Below are positions 51,260 through 60,995 of a stretch of 64,000 nt of DNA, piece by piece. Made by a program: the position numbers and the translations under genes. The stretch spans positions 98,889 through 162,888 of the forward strand of contig JAENZX010000006.1 in assembly GCA_016841045.1 (NCBI GenBank), given 5' to 3'. Below the pieces are notes generated by a model. It saw only the letters and a program-made list of their open reading frames with translations. It was not told the DNA's origin and searched no databases. The DNA is from Thermincola carboxydiphila. GTDB lineage: Bacteria; Bacillota; Thermincolia; Thermincolales; UBA2595. Numbering within the stretch: position 1 is the first letter of the stretch; every line of letters starts with the position of its first letter.

Positions 51260-51294
51260 ACAGCATATCTCACATGAGGTATGCTGTTTTTTTT
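51260..51294 (+). terminator. Intrinsic terminator of hpf
   Basis: ACAGCATA pairs with TATGCTGT with inner CTCA/TGAG, followed by a run of T. Confidence 0.88.
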
Positions 51295-51426
51295 GGGGCG
51301 ATTTGACACGAAAAATTTCCAAAAAAAAGAAGGGATATTCAGGAAAGAGATAGAATGTACGAGTACAGTGGATTTTTTCATTGGGTACTTGTTTTTAATT
51401 GTAAAAATATGTGGGGCGGGGTTTGA

Positions 51427-52083
51427 ATGACGCTGGAAAATAATGCTGAGACAGATTTAAATGAATATGAAAAAGTCATTCGGCAAATAAAGGGTGTAAT
51501 ATCGGCCCGAATAGTTACAGATAACAGGGGTGACGTTGTAGAAATACACGTTTTGTCGAGTTCCGTAAGAAGTCCGAAACAAATTGTGCGTGATATAGAG
51601 TCTGCTTTAATGGCTAAGTTTGGTATAAACGTGGACCACAAGAAAATAAGTGTTGCGCAGATGCAGGATGAAGAGGCTGCAGCGTTAGGAACTGAGCTTA
51701 GGCTTAAAGTGCACGGTGTTGAAGTTTTGTTAAAAGGAAGGATTATGGAATCTAAAGTTCAGCTTGAAATAGGTGGGGAGATTTATCAGGGCACAGCAAC
51801 GGGGCCTAACACATCCTCTAACCAGTTCCGGTTGGTTTCCCAAGCTACTGTTGCGGCTCTTGAGGACTACTTAAAAGGAACCTGCAATATTGTAACGGAA
51901 GATATAAAGCCTTTCACCTTAGCTGGATCACCGGCTGTTGCTGCGGCCATTTCCCTGGTCACTAATATTGGTGAGGAACGCTTAATAGGTGCAGTAATAG
52001 TTAAAAACGACGATAAAGAGGCTGCCGTCAAGGCCACTTTGGCGGCTGTGAATAGAAGGTTAGCACTATTGTTGAGTGAATAG
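51427..52083 (+). CDS. Unknown protein, paralogue 1
   Basis: This 218-residue protein has no function I can name. It begins with a small alpha/beta module (YEKVIRQIKGVISARIVTD, EIHVLSSSVRSPKQIVRDIE, GINVDHKKISVAQ), followed by a variable linker and a C-terminal part with alternating beta strands (LEIGGEIYQGTATGP) and LVTNIGEERLIGAVIVKNDD then EAAVKATLAAVNRRL. It is soluble and without cysteine clusters. The neighbour at 52268 shares the whole architecture. GGGGCGGGG precedes the ATG. It lies in its own unit with a terminator. Confidence 0.75.
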   Translation: MTLENNAETDLNEYEKVIRQIKGVISARIVTDNRGDVVEIHVLSSSVRSPKQIVRDIESALMAKFGINVDHKKISVAQMQDEEAAALGTELRLKVHGVEVLLKGRIMESKVQLEIGGEIYQGTATGPNTSSNQFRLVSQATVAALEDYLKGTCNIVTEDIKPFTLAGSPAVAAAISLVTNIGEERLIGAVIVKNDDKEAAVKATLAAVNRRLALLLSE

Positions 52084-52088
52084 ACTTG

Positions 52089-52120
52089 AAAAAGGATCCT
52101 TAAAAAAAGGGTCCTTTTTT
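52089..52120 (+). terminator. Intrinsic terminator of paralogue 1
   Basis: AAAAAGGATCC pairs with GGGTCCTTTTT (one G-U), followed by T. Confidence 0.85.
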
Positions 52121-52267
52121 GCTATACCGATAAAATGTAGTGGAAAAATATCTTTTTATGACTAATTTTATGAAGGAAAAAACACGAAAAAGTAGAAATT
52201 TATAGTATTGGTTGGAATTTTGAAGCAGTGATAGTTTAAGATTATATCAAAAGTAGAGAGGATTACT

Positions 52268-52939
52268 ATGGCTTTGATAAAGGATAATTCCAACGCCTAT
52301 GACGAGGTTATCCGACAGATTAAAGGGGTTATTTCGGCAAGAGTTGTAACAAACAGTGCCGGGGAAATTCTGGAGATACATGTTCTTGCGGGTTCTGAAC
52401 GAAGTCCAAAGCACGTTGTTCGTGATATAGAATCAATCTTTCTGGTAAACCACAATATTAGTATTGATCATAAGAAGATAAGTGTCGCTCAGTTGAGGGA
52501 TGGTGAAACAGATATTTCTAGGAATGGCCGGTCGGCATCTAGTGGTTTTAGCCAGAGGCCGAGAATCGCAGGAGTGACGATGTTATCAGGTGGGCGGATG
52601 ACGGAAGCGAAAGTCCTGCTTGATATCGGAGGGAATCAATATGAAGGTTCTGCTGCCGGTCCCGGGACCAGTTTAAATAGACTGCGTCTTATATCACAGG
52701 CTGCTTTGATGGCTCTGGAAAACACCCTCGATGGAATTGGCAATTTCCTAATTGAGGATGTATCTATAATTAATATTTCTGGGAATCAGGCAGCTATTGC
52801 ATCTGTGTCTTTGGTTACCAATTCGGGAGAAGAACGGTTAATTGGAGCTGCCTTTATTAATAGTGATGAGAGGGAAGCAGCAGTAAAAGCTACTCTGGCT
52901 GCTGTCAACAGGCGTCTGGATATGCTTTTTAATAATTAA
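52268..52939 (+). CDS. Unknown protein, paralogue 2
   Basis: This 223-residue protein is homologous over its whole length to the preceding gene. Shared blocks are VIRQIKGVISARVVTN, EIHVLAGSERSPKHVVRDIE, ISIDHKKISVAQ, YEGSAAGPGTSLNRLRLISQAA and SGEERLIGAAFINSDEREAA. The linker differs. AGAGAGGA precedes the ATG. A terminator lies between the two genes, so they are separately transcribed copies. The N-terminal module looks like a small ligand or nucleic-acid binding fold, but this is not certain. Confidence 0.75.
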   Translation: MALIKDNSNAYDEVIRQIKGVISARVVTNSAGEILEIHVLAGSERSPKHVVRDIESIFLVNHNISIDHKKISVAQLRDGETDISRNGRSASSGFSQRPRIAGVTMLSGGRMTEAKVLLDIGGNQYEGSAAGPGTSLNRLRLISQAALMALENTLDGIGNFLIEDVSIINISGNQAAIASVSLVTNSGEERLIGAAFINSDEREAAVKATLAAVNRRLDMLFNN

Positions 52940-53108
52940 ATGAAGATAAGAATTGACCGACAGTAAAGTCAAACCCAAGAGTTCCTTTCATGTAAAGTTT
53001 TCACTTCATTAAAAATGAGTATTTTGAGCGAAGCCTACCCGAGCGGAGTTTGCCGGCCTTGAATAGCGGAAAAAGGTCGAGTCAACCAATGACGGGGGGT
53101 GGCTCTAC

Positions 53109-53186
53109 ATGAGAAACACTATTTTCAAAGTGGTTATGACTATTGTTACCATAGTTTTAGCCGGCGGCGCAAGATGGAGGGCTTAA
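53109..53186 (+). CDS. Very small membrane peptide ORF
   Basis: This 25-residue ORF starts MRNTIFKVVMTIV, continues with a hydrophobic stretch TIVLAGGA and ends RWRA. GGGGGGTGG 7-15 bases upstream is a strong ribosome binding site, while the HD-GYP gene begins 50 bases later. It may be a leader or signalling peptide, or a membrane small protein. It has no Cys and so is not an AgrD-type thiolactone. Because it is short, conservation must decide. The upstream gap (52940-53108) holds TTGAC/GTCAA and ACTTCATT/AATGAGT repeats but no other gene. Confidence 0.4.
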   Translation: MRNTIFKVVMTIVTIVLAGGARWRA

Positions 53187-53238
53187 GCTAGTGGTAAATA
53201 CTGTCGGTCTTAAATTTTTATTTTTAGAAGGTGCATCT

Positions 53239-54546
53239 ATGAAAAGTGCGGCTGGACAAGAAAAATATCATATTTATTTGTCTATTGTTTCAATTTTGGC
53301 TTTGGCTGTTTTAATTCAATCTTCTTTAGTAACTGATTTTAGCTCACTGAATATAAACGAAATAATCTTTTTTCTATTGGTTTCCATAGTAGCTGAATCG
53401 TTGAGTATTGAGCTGCCCAAGGGTGGACATATTTCTGTTACTTTTGCGATAGATTTAGCATGTATCATAGCATTAGGGCCAAGTGTATCTATTTGGATTG
53501 CTATGGGCAGTGCATTATTTAATCCAGATAATCTTAAAGGTAAAACCCCATTATTTACAACGCTTTTTAATTGTTCATCTTTTGTACTTACAATTTGGTC
53601 AGCGGGCATGGTGTACTTGGCTTTGGGAGGGACGATTAACTCGTACCCTGCTTTATCTGTTGTTCCCTTGATTGGAGCAGTTCTTACCTATGTCATTGTA
53701 AACAGCGGCACTGTATCGATATTTTTGGGTTTTTTGAAAAAAACATCCCCCTGGAGCATCTGGCTGAGCATGACCCGTGGAGTTGCTCCCAGTTTATTGG
53801 CACTTACCCCTTTAGCTTTACTGATGGCCAGCATATATAAAGTTGCCGGAGTTTGGGGAGTATCTTTTTTCTTTATACCTCTTCTTTTAGCCAGGTACAT
53901 GTTTAAAGCATACATGGAAGTCCGCAAGACTTACATGGATACTTTAGAAGCGCTGGCCAGTGCTTTAGATGCAAAAGACAGGTATACCAAAGGTCATTCT
54001 GACAGAGTTGCATTAATCGCAGTAGCCATTGCGAGGGAGCTAAAGATACCCGATGACAGAATCGAAATTATCGAACAAATGGCTCGTCTTCATGATATTG
54101 GGAAAATAGGTATAAGTGGTAAAATTCTTACCTACACAGGAAAATTGTCGGATGACGAATTTGAGCAGATTAAGCAGCATCCTGTTATCGGAGCTAACAT
54201 CTTAAAGGAAATTAATGATTTTGAATCTTCGACTGATTTTGTAAAATACCATCATGAAAAATATAATGGGACGGGCTACCCTTATAGGATTAAAGGTGAG
54301 GAAATACCTTTAGAAGCCCGGATTATTACACTGGCCGATTCTTTTGATGCAATGACTTCGGACAGGTCTTACCGTAAGGCAATGACTGTTCATGAGGCAC
54401 TGGAAGAGGTCAAACGATCATCCGGTACTCATTTTGACCCAATTATTGTTGAAGCTTTTCTCAAGTGTTGGGAGACTGTTGTCACCGGCTATTTAAAATC
54501 CAGCCAGAATCTTATAAATTCTACCGCTGAACAGCTAAGCGTTTAA
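53239..54546 (+). CDS. Membrane HD-GYP protein 1 (probable c-di-GMP phosphodiesterase)
   Basis: This 435-residue protein has about six membrane segments (1-225) and a cytoplasmic HD-GYP domain (about 240-420): HSDRVA, HDIGKIG (H285, D286), KQHPVIGANIL, HHEKYNGTGYP (GYP at 346-348) and ADSFDAMTSDRSYR. The metal ligands and GYP motif are intact except that the usual Asp of HHERxDGxGYP is Asn here. It should hydrolyse c-di-GMP. ATG 53239 follows AGAAGGTG. GTG 53191 is an alternative. Its membrane part is homologous to that of the diguanylate cyclase at 33633. Confidence 0.9.
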   Translation: MKSAAGQEKYHIYLSIVSILALAVLIQSSLVTDFSSLNINEIIFFLLVSIVAESLSIELPKGGHISVTFAIDLACIIALGPSVSIWIAMGSALFNPDNLKGKTPLFTTLFNCSSFVLTIWSAGMVYLALGGTINSYPALSVVPLIGAVLTYVIVNSGTVSIFLGFLKKTSPWSIWLSMTRGVAPSLLALTPLALLMASIYKVAGVWGVSFFFIPLLLARYMFKAYMEVRKTYMDTLEALASALDAKDRYTKGHSDRVALIAVAIARELKIPDDRIEIIEQMARLHDIGKIGISGKILTYTGKLSDDEFEQIKQHPVIGANILKEINDFESSTDFVKYHHEKYNGTGYPYRIKGEEIPLEARIITLADSFDAMTSDRSYRKAMTVHEALEEVKRSSGTHFDPIIVEAFLKCWETVVTGYLKSSQNLINSTAEQLSV

Positions 54547-54576
54547 CTTCGAGCATAAATAGAGTGGAGCTTTGAC

Positions 54577-55824
54577 ATGAATTTATCTGTGGATTTAGAA
54601 AATACAAAAACAAAGTTATATGGATTTGTTGTTATATTAGCCGGTATAATTGTTTTTTCCGCAAACTTAAGCCGATTAGATATTTTATGGAAAGAAGCAG
54701 CCGTGTTCATTGTCATGTATTTCCTTTCTCAGTTATTGCCCACCAGACTGCCACAGGGGGATGTTTTTTCAATCACCATATTTATTGATATGGTTCTTAT
54801 TGTTTTGTTTGGGACTCCTTTTGCTGTTGCGGTCGGATTCTTAATAACCATTATCACAAGAATATGCTGTACCATATTTGGGGATCGGGAATCGATGCTT
54901 GACATACTTAAATTTTCGGCTCAAAGCGCATTGGTAATTGGAGCTGCAGGTTTTTGCTACAGTTTGTTAAATGATCCGGTTCTTGCTTACGTATTTTCTT
55001 TTCTTGTCTATTTTTCGGTTGGCTTATTTTTCCTACTCACGAATTCAAAGCTCCAGTCAGAAAAAACATCAAAATTGGGACGGCTGTCAGGAATTAAGAT
55101 GCTGTCTGTTAATTACGTTGTTTTGGCAATAATGGCTTTTACGATGACATTGATATATAACAGCTCTTCAAGTAACTGGAAACCAATTAGTATCCTTCTT
55201 TTCTTTGTACCCCTTCTTTTAGTTAGCCATTCATTCAGGCTGTATGCAGACATCAGACAAAGTTATCTGAAGACAGTAAGGACCATTGCAGCTGCTATCG
55301 AGGCAAACGATTTTTATACCAAGGGTCATTCTGAACGAGTTGCCGAGTTGGCATTGGCCATGGGTAAGGAGCTAAAGTTTCCTGAGCGGGAACTTCAGAA
55401 TCTTGAATATGTTGCTTTGCTCCACGATGTAGGGAAAATAGGTATTCCTGAAACAATATTAAATAAACCGGGTCCCTTGTCAGATGAAGAATATGAAGAA
55501 ATTAAAAGGCATCCGGCAATCGGGGCAGACATTTTGCAGAAGATTGAGTTCCTTAGTACCAAATCAAATGTCATATTACACCATCATGAGAAGTTGGATG
55601 GCTCCGGCTATCCTATGGGCTTAAAAGGAGATAATATTCCACTTGAGGCAAGAATCCTTGCCATTGTTGATGCGTACGATGCTATGACAACTGACCGCCC
55701 GTACAGGCGAGCCAAAACTCCGAAAGAGTCAGTGGATGAATTGATAAATTGCTCGGGTACCCATTTTGACCCTGAGTTAGTCGAAGTATTTGTGTACCTG
55801 ATTAAAAAAATGGGAGTAATCTAA
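54577..55824 (+). CDS. Membrane HD-GYP protein 2 (probable c-di-GMP phosphodiesterase)
   Basis: This 415-residue paralogue of the preceding protein has about six membrane segments and a full HD-GYP domain: HSERVA, HDVGKIG (H283, D284), KRHPAIGADIL, HHHEKLDGSGYP (GYP at 344-346) and VDAYDAMTTDRPYRR. All usual ligands are present. It starts 30 bases after the first gene, so the two form a tandem pair. Its stop overlaps the next start (TAATG). Confidence 0.92.
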   Translation: MNLSVDLENTKTKLYGFVVILAGIIVFSANLSRLDILWKEAAVFIVMYFLSQLLPTRLPQGDVFSITIFIDMVLIVLFGTPFAVAVGFLITIITRICCTIFGDRESMLDILKFSAQSALVIGAAGFCYSLLNDPVLAYVFSFLVYFSVGLFFLLTNSKLQSEKTSKLGRLSGIKMLSVNYVVLAIMAFTMTLIYNSSSSNWKPISILLFFVPLLLVSHSFRLYADIRQSYLKTVRTIAAAIEANDFYTKGHSERVAELALAMGKELKFPERELQNLEYVALLHDVGKIGIPETILNKPGPLSDEEYEEIKRHPAIGADILQKIEFLSTKSNVILHHHEKLDGSGYPMGLKGDNIPLEARILAIVDAYDAMTTDRPYRRAKTPKESVDELINCSGTHFDPELVEVFVYLIKKMGVI

Positions 55825-56354
55825 TGTTTTTAGAGATAGCTTTAATTGCCGTTGTCGTAGGTTTGATCAGAGGAGGAACTCTGGCAAATATTAAAGAACT
55901 TGAATTTAAATTGGTCAGTTTTATTTTTAGTTCGTATTTGATTCAGTTTTGTATCGATTTTTGGGGGGCTATGGAACCGTGGTGGGGGTACCCCTATCTG
56001 CATTTGCTTTCTTACTTGTTATTATTTGCGGCCCTCTATAGTAACAGAATTATTCCAGGTATTAAATTTATTTTTGCAGGCACCTTTTTGAATTTTGCGG
56101 CCATTGTATTAAATGGTGGGGTAATGCCTGTTGCTAAGAGTTTTCTCTCCGAAAAAGCGGTTGCTGCTTTTGCTGCAGGTCTTGGCGGAACTCATGGTTT
56201 GATGACTGATAGTACCCGGCTGCGATTTTTGGCGGACATTTTGTATATTCCTGTCCCGTATGATCCTCAGGTTCTTAGTGTGGGAGACATCGTGATTGAT
56301 GTAGGAATATTTGCCATTATTATCAGCGCCATGGGCAGGAGACCTGAAGCATAA
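55824..56354 (+). CDS. DUF5317 membrane protein
   Basis: This 176-residue protein has about five hydrophobic segments and conserved LNGGVMPVAKSFLSEKA plus a later PYDPQVLSVGDIVIDVGIF loop, matching DUF5317 proteins of Clostridia. Its TAATG overlap with the HD-GYP gene implies translational coupling and perhaps a shared membrane function. No function is known. Confidence 0.8.
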   Translation: MFLEIALIAVVVGLIRGGTLANIKELEFKLVSFIFSSYLIQFCIDFWGAMEPWWGYPYLHLLSYLLLFAALYSNRIIPGIKFIFAGTFLNFAAIVLNGGVMPVAKSFLSEKAVAAFAAGLGGTHGLMTDSTRLRFLADILYIPVPYDPQVLSVGDIVIDVGIFAIIISAMGRRPEA

Positions 56355-56467
56355 CTGATTCTGCCTTGAACTATTAATATAAAGGTGATAAAATTGAAAA
56401 TAGTGAATTCCTGTACAAATAGGGGCCGCTAAGGTCTCTTTTGCTTATTACAGAAAGGGTGTTTGCT

Positions 56468-59080
56468 ATGTTGGGCTTCATCAAAAACATTTTTGATGAT
56501 AATGCAAAGATTATACGTAAGCTCCAAAAAACTGTTTCTGAGATAAATGATTTAGAACAACAGATTCAGGCGTTATCAGATGCCGACCTTCGGGGAAAGA
56601 CGGATGAATTCAAAACCAAAATTGCTAACGGGGCTGCACTGGAAGATTTACTCCCTGAGGCTTTTGCGGTTGTCCGGGAGGCCTCCAGGCGCGTCCTTGG
56701 CATGCGCCACTTTGATGTACAGCTTATTGGTGGTATGGTTCTGCATCAGGGTAGAATAGCGGAAATGAAAACAGGTGAAGGGAAAACTTTGGTAGCAACA
56801 CTTCCGGCGTATCTCAATGCTTTGACCGGACGTGGTGTCCACATTATTACTGTCAATGATTATCTTGCTCGCAGAGACAGTGAGTGGATGGGCCAGATAC
56901 ACAGGTTTCTGGGTCTGACTGTAGGTCTCGTCGTTCATGGGCTGGATTATGACGAGAGAAGAGCTGCTTATAGCGCAGATATCACTTATGGAACAAATAA
57001 TGAATTTGGTTTTGACTATCTGCGTGACAATATGGTCCAGGATAAGGACAACATGGTTCAGCGCGATCTATATTTTGCAGTAGTTGATGAGGTGGATAGT
57101 ATCCTTATCGACGAGGCCCGTACGCCTCTTATTATTTCCGGTGAGGCTGACAAAGCAAATGATCTATACTATACCATGGCAAAAGTTGTTCCACGGTTAG
57201 TCAAAGAACAGGACTTTACCGTTGATGAGAAAGCAAATACCGTAGTCCTTACCGAGAATGGTGTGGCGAGAGTAGAGCAAATGCTTGGGGTTCAGAATTT
57301 GTATGAGGATGAACATATTGAGCTCACCCATCATTTGAACCAGGCTCTAAAAGCCCATGCTCTGATGAAACGTGATAGGGACTATGTAGTTAAAGACGGG
57401 GAAGTTATTATTGTCGATGAATTTACCGGTCGTCTGATGTTTGGGCGCCGTTACAGTGAAGGACTGCACCAGGCAATCGAAGCCAAGGAGGGCGTGAAAA
57501 TAGAAAGGGAATCACAGACCCTTGCTACCATTACATTCCAGAATTACTTCCGGATGTATCATAAGCTCTCTGGTATGACAGGTACTGCTTTAACTGAAGA
57601 AGATGAATTTAGAAAAATCTATGGTCTTGATGTTGTTGTTATCCCGACTAATATGCCAAATAACAGAAAAGATCTGCCAGATATGATATATAAGAGCGAA
57701 CAGGCCAAATTTAAGGCGGTTGTAGAGGAAATTGCAGAGAGGCATAGTCAAGGCCAGCCTATTTTGGTGGGAACTATTTCTATCGAAAAGTCAGAAGAAC
57801 TGAGTGCCATGTTAAAAAGGCGTGGTATTCAACACAATGTTCTTAATGCCAAATATCATGAAAAAGAGGCAGATATCGTAGCCCAGGCCGGGCGTTACGG
57901 GGCAGTTACCATAGCCACTAACATGGCTGGACGTGGTACCGATATTTTGCTGGGTGGTAACCCGGAATTTCTGGCTCTTCAGCAGATGAGAAAAAATAAC
58001 GATGAAGAGTTTGATAAGGAAGAATATGAAGCGCTTTACCAGAGTATGAAGGCTCACACAGATGAAGAACATGAAAAAGTTGTTGGTTTGGGTGGACTTC
58101 ATATAATAGGTACAGAGCGCCATGAGAGCCGCCGAATTGATAATCAGCTCAGAGGCCGGGCCGGTCGTCAGGGTGACCCTGGTTCCACCAGGTTTTACAT
58201 TTCTCTGGAAGATGACCTGATGCGTTTATTTGGATCAGATAATATTAGCGGCCTCATGGACAAGCTGGGAATGGAAGATGATGTCCCAATCGAGCATGGA
58301 CTTATCACGAAGTCAATAGAGACAGCACAAAAGCGGGTGGAAAACCGTAACTTTGATACCCGGAAGCATGTTTTGGAATATGATGATGTAATGAATAAGC
58401 AGCGGGAGGTCATTTACGAACAACGCCGCAAGGTATTGATGGAGGATAATCTCAAGGAAAATATTGCCGAAATGGTTGCCTCTATAATTGACAGCAACCT
58501 TGATGTATATTGTAACCAAGGTGTTCACCCTGAGGAGTGGGATCTTAAAGGACTGCTTGATTATGCAAGAGAATTATACCTGCCTCATCACCAGTTGACA
58601 CCTGAGGATATCACTGATATGGGTCGCGAAGCGATTAGAGAAATCCTATATGACAAATCTATGGAAATCTACGATGCACGGGAAAAAGAGCTGGGTGAGG
58701 AGAACCTCAGGCATATTGAGAAGGTTATTCTGCTTAGGATTGTTGATGATAAATGGATGGATCATCTGGATGCGATGGATCAACTGCGCCAGGGTATTGG
58801 ACTTAGGGCCTATGGTCAGAAGGACCCATTGGTTGAATACAAATTTGAAGGTTACGAAATGTTTCAGAATATGATTTCGAATATCCAGGAAGATGTTGTC
58901 CGGTATATTTTCCGGGTTAGTATTGTAGAAGAACCGGTTCAACAGCGCCATAATATTGTTGAGAATAAATACGCCGAAGATACTCCCAAGAAACCCAAAC
59001 GAGTAGAAAATCGTACGGGGCGGAATGAGATGTGCCCCTGCGGCAGTGGCAAAAAATATAAAAAATGTTGTGGCAGGTAG
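56468..59080 (+). CDS. secA: Preprotein translocase ATPase SecA
   Basis: This 870-residue protein has [20 protein letters not shown], Walker [31 protein letters not shown] (DEVD), [35 protein letters not shown] and a C-terminal zinc motif [13 protein letters not shown]. It powers export through SecYEG. GAAAGGGTG places the start at ATG 56468. An ORF from 56441 lacks a site. Confidence 0.98.
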   Translation: MLGFIKNIFDDNAKIIRKLQKTVSEINDLEQQIQALSDADLRGKTDEFKTKIANGAALEDLLPEAFAVVREASRRVLGMRHFDVQLIGGMVLHQGRIAEMKTGEGKTLVATLPAYLNALTGRGVHIITVNDYLARRDSEWMGQIHRFLGLTVGLVVHGLDYDERRAAYSADITYGTNNEFGFDYLRDNMVQDKDNMVQRDLYFAVVDEVDSILIDEARTPLIISGEADKANDLYYTMAKVVPRLVKEQDFTVDEKANTVVLTENGVARVEQMLGVQNLYEDEHIELTHHLNQALKAHALMKRDRDYVVKDGEVIIVDEFTGRLMFGRRYSEGLHQAIEAKEGVKIERESQTLATITFQNYFRMYHKLSGMTGTALTEEDEFRKIYGLDVVVIPTNMPNNRKDLPDMIYKSEQAKFKAVVEEIAERHSQGQPILVGTISIEKSEELSAMLKRRGIQHNVLNAKYHEKEADIVAQAGRYGAVTIATNMAGRGTDILLGGNPEFLALQQMRKNNDEEFDKEEYEALYQSMKAHTDEEHEKVVGLGGLHIIGTERHESRRIDNQLRGRAGRQGDPGSTRFYISLEDDLMRLFGSDNISGLMDKLGMEDDVPIEHGLITKSIETAQKRVENRNFDTRKHVLEYDDVMNKQREVIYEQRRKVLMEDNLKENIAEMVASIIDSNLDVYCNQGVHPEEWDLKGLLDYARELYLPHHQLTPEDITDMGREAIREILYDKSMEIYDAREKELGEENLRHIEKVILLRIVDDKWMDHLDAMDQLRQGIGLRAYGQKDPLVEYKFEGYEMFQNMISNIQEDVVRYIFRVSIVEEPVQQRHNIVENKYAEDTPKKPKRVENRTGRNEMCPCGSGKKYKKCCGR

Positions 59081-59127
59081 AGTTGGAGTGAATAGAGAAT
59101 CTAAACTAAATTGATGATATTTTGTTT

Positions 59128-59159
59128 AAAAGGTTCACGCTTGTGAGCCTTTTAATTTT
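59128..59159 (+). terminator. Intrinsic terminator of secA
   Basis: AAAAGGTTCAC pairs with GTGAGCCTTTT (one G-U) around GCTT, followed by AATTTT. It lies about 50 bases after secA. Confidence 0.85.
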
Positions 59160-59277
59160 GGGCAATAAGGCGGTATTTGTCGTATTGGCAGGAAAATGGC
59201 AAACTTTTGAAGAATATATGTATAAGTTTAATCCGGGTGTTACCGATACTATTCTGCCGGGAAGAAGGGCTTTTGAA

Positions 59278-60957
59278 ATGACAAATAAAGATACCTGGAG
59301 TAAAAGAATCAAGGTTCTTAAACTGAACCGGTTGGAGGAGCATGTCACTAACCTTTGCGAACAAAAGCGATATCCAGAGGCTTTGACTGCGGCCGAACAA
59401 CTGCTTGAAGCAGCTAAAAACGTATATGGGCCGGAGTTTCCTGGTCTTTCTGTTTACCATAGAAATATTTCAGATATAAAGAAACTGTTATCCGCTGCTG
59501 ATGGCATCGCTTCCTCTGTTTCAGGTCAGAAGGTAGATAAGACAGTGCGCATGATTACCCTTAGGGCAGCTCTTATCCTAATAACGGTTATTTTCCTAGC
59601 GGTTGGTTTTATTTATGGCCAATTGTCTTCTTTTCGTGTCAGTGATACCAACTCCGCATATGCATCTGCGTCTGCTTCCGCTTCAGCTTCCGCATCTTCT
59701 CCTGTTTTTGATACTCCTGTTTACCAGGTTAAAGCAGCCTTTGATCCTGTTAAAAAAATCCTGGAGGGTGAGGAAGAAGTGTTGTTCCATCATGCGCAGG
59801 ATAGGAATGAGTTGATTTTCAACCTGTATTTTAACAGATACAATAACGAGAGCTTAAAATCATCGGAGATGAGAAAATATGCTCTGATGCAGGGAGCTGA
59901 CAGAGGCTATATTGAGGTTTTGTCGGTAGAGGTCAAAAATAAAGAGGTAACCTTTAAGCAAGAGGGGGAAATATTGAGAATAAAGGCCAAAGAAGGATTG
60001 TTTCCCAAAGGTGAAACAAATGTTAAAATAGCTTTCCGGCTGAAAATTCCTTATATCTTGGATAGGTCCGGAGGCAACAGTGACGGTGTTTGGCTGGGTA
60101 ACTGGCTGCCGACCCTCAAGGTGGGCTCAACACGGCAAAAATCTACAGAAATAGGAGACCCTTTTGTTAACTTTTCATCAACATACCACACGGAGTTCAT
60201 ACTTCCCAGAGAATATTCACTGGTTTTGAGCAACACTTACAGTATCGAGGACAAAGGCGGCGTAAAGGTTTATAGAAGCAGTCTGGAAAAGGTCCGTGAT
60301 CTTCCCGTCTTTATTAACAGAAGCTACCTTAAGGCTGCGGTGCATGAGGGTCAAACAGAAATTAACTACTATTACAGACCGGGGGGCAAAAGGCATCCAG
60401 GCGAAGTTCTTGATATTGCCAGGAGATCACTGGTATTTTATAGAGATTATGTGGGTGAATACCCATGGAAGCAGCTGAATATTGTTGAAAACGAAATGTA
60501 TCTAAATGGAATGGAATATTCTACACTGATCCTGCTGTCTCCAAAAGCGGCAGAAAAGAAACTTGAAGAAACGTTGTTTCATGAAGTGGGACACCAGTGG
60601 TTTTATAATATTATTGGAAGTGACCAGTATGAGGCGGCCTTTATAGATGAGGGGCTTGTTGAATTCCTGACACGTTTTATATTGCAGAGAAAAACACCAC
60701 AATATTATGATAATCTGCCAGGGCTTAACTTAAGCCTTGCTGACTTTGGTTCATGGCAAAAATACAGAGAGACACATTACTTTAACGGGCGGAAGTTATT
60801 TGAGAGTATTTATGTTTTGCTGGGAAAAACTGAGTTTGAAAAATTCATTAAAGAATACTATGATAAGTATGAGTTTTCTCTGGTTTCCTCCCAGGAATTC
60901 AGGAAATTTTTAGAGGAAAAGATAGGGGAACAGTCTACTAAACAATTGCTGCAATAA
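59278..60957 (+). CDS. Membrane-anchored M1-like zinc metallopeptidase
   Basis: This 559-residue protein has a cytoplasmic N-terminal helical region (about 1-75, resembling a tetratricopeptide pair: EEHVTNLCEQKRYPEALTAA), one membrane helix (about 95-115), an Ala-Ser repeat linker and an extracellular peptidase domain. The M1-type zinc motif is HEVGH (H435, E436, H439) with E458 in DEGLVEF. The GAMEN-like position is GMEYST, so aminopeptidase activity is less certain. ATG 59278 fits AAGAAGGG. The longer ORF from 59122 starts inside the secA terminator. It is probably a surface peptidase. Confidence 0.85.
   Translation: MTNKDTWSKRIKVLKLNRLEEHVTNLCEQKRYPEALTAAEQLLEAAKNVYGPEFPGLSVYHRNISDIKKLLSAADGIASSVSGQKVDKTVRMITLRAALILITVIFLAVGFIYGQLSSFRVSDTNSAYASASASASASASSPVFDTPVYQVKAAFDPVKKILEGEEEVLFHHAQDRNELIFNLYFNRYNNESLKSSEMRKYALMQGADRGYIEVLSVEVKNKEVTFKQEGEILRIKAKEGLFPKGETNVKIAFRLKIPYILDRSGGNSDGVWLGNWLPTLKVGSTRQKSTEIGDPFVNFSSTYHTEFILPREYSLVLSNTYSIEDKGGVKVYRSSLEKVRDLPVFINRSYLKAAVHEGQTEINYYYRPGGKRHPGEVLDIARRSLVFYRDYVGEYPWKQLNIVENEMYLNGMEYSTLILLSPKAAEKKLEETLFHEVGHQWFYNIIGSDQYEAAFIDEGLVEFLTRFILQRKTPQYYDNLPGLNLSLADFGSWQKYRETHYFNGRKLFESIYVLLGKTEFEKFIKEYYDKYEFSLVSSQEFRKFLEEKIGEQSTKQLLQ
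59657..59700 (+). repeat. Ala-Ser repeat coding tract in the M1-like peptidase
   Basis: Alternating GCN and TCN-type codons encode a run of seven Ala-Ser pairs between the membrane helix and the peptidase domain. The synonymous codons vary, so it may be kept by selection as a flexible linker. Confidence 0.8.
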
Positions 60958-60995
60958 TTAGAATGACTAAGAATTGCAACCGGGGGGATAAACAG

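Noticed and set aside
53109..53186. AgrD-type cyclic lactone autoinducer
   Set aside because: The peptide lacks the Cys/Ser ring region and acidic tail, and no AgrB gene is adjacent.
59122..59277. N-terminal extension of the M1-like peptidase ORF from TTG 59122
   Set aside because: The extension starts inside the secA terminator hairpin, has no ribosome binding site and no clear homology; ATG 59278 has AAGAAGGG at good distance.
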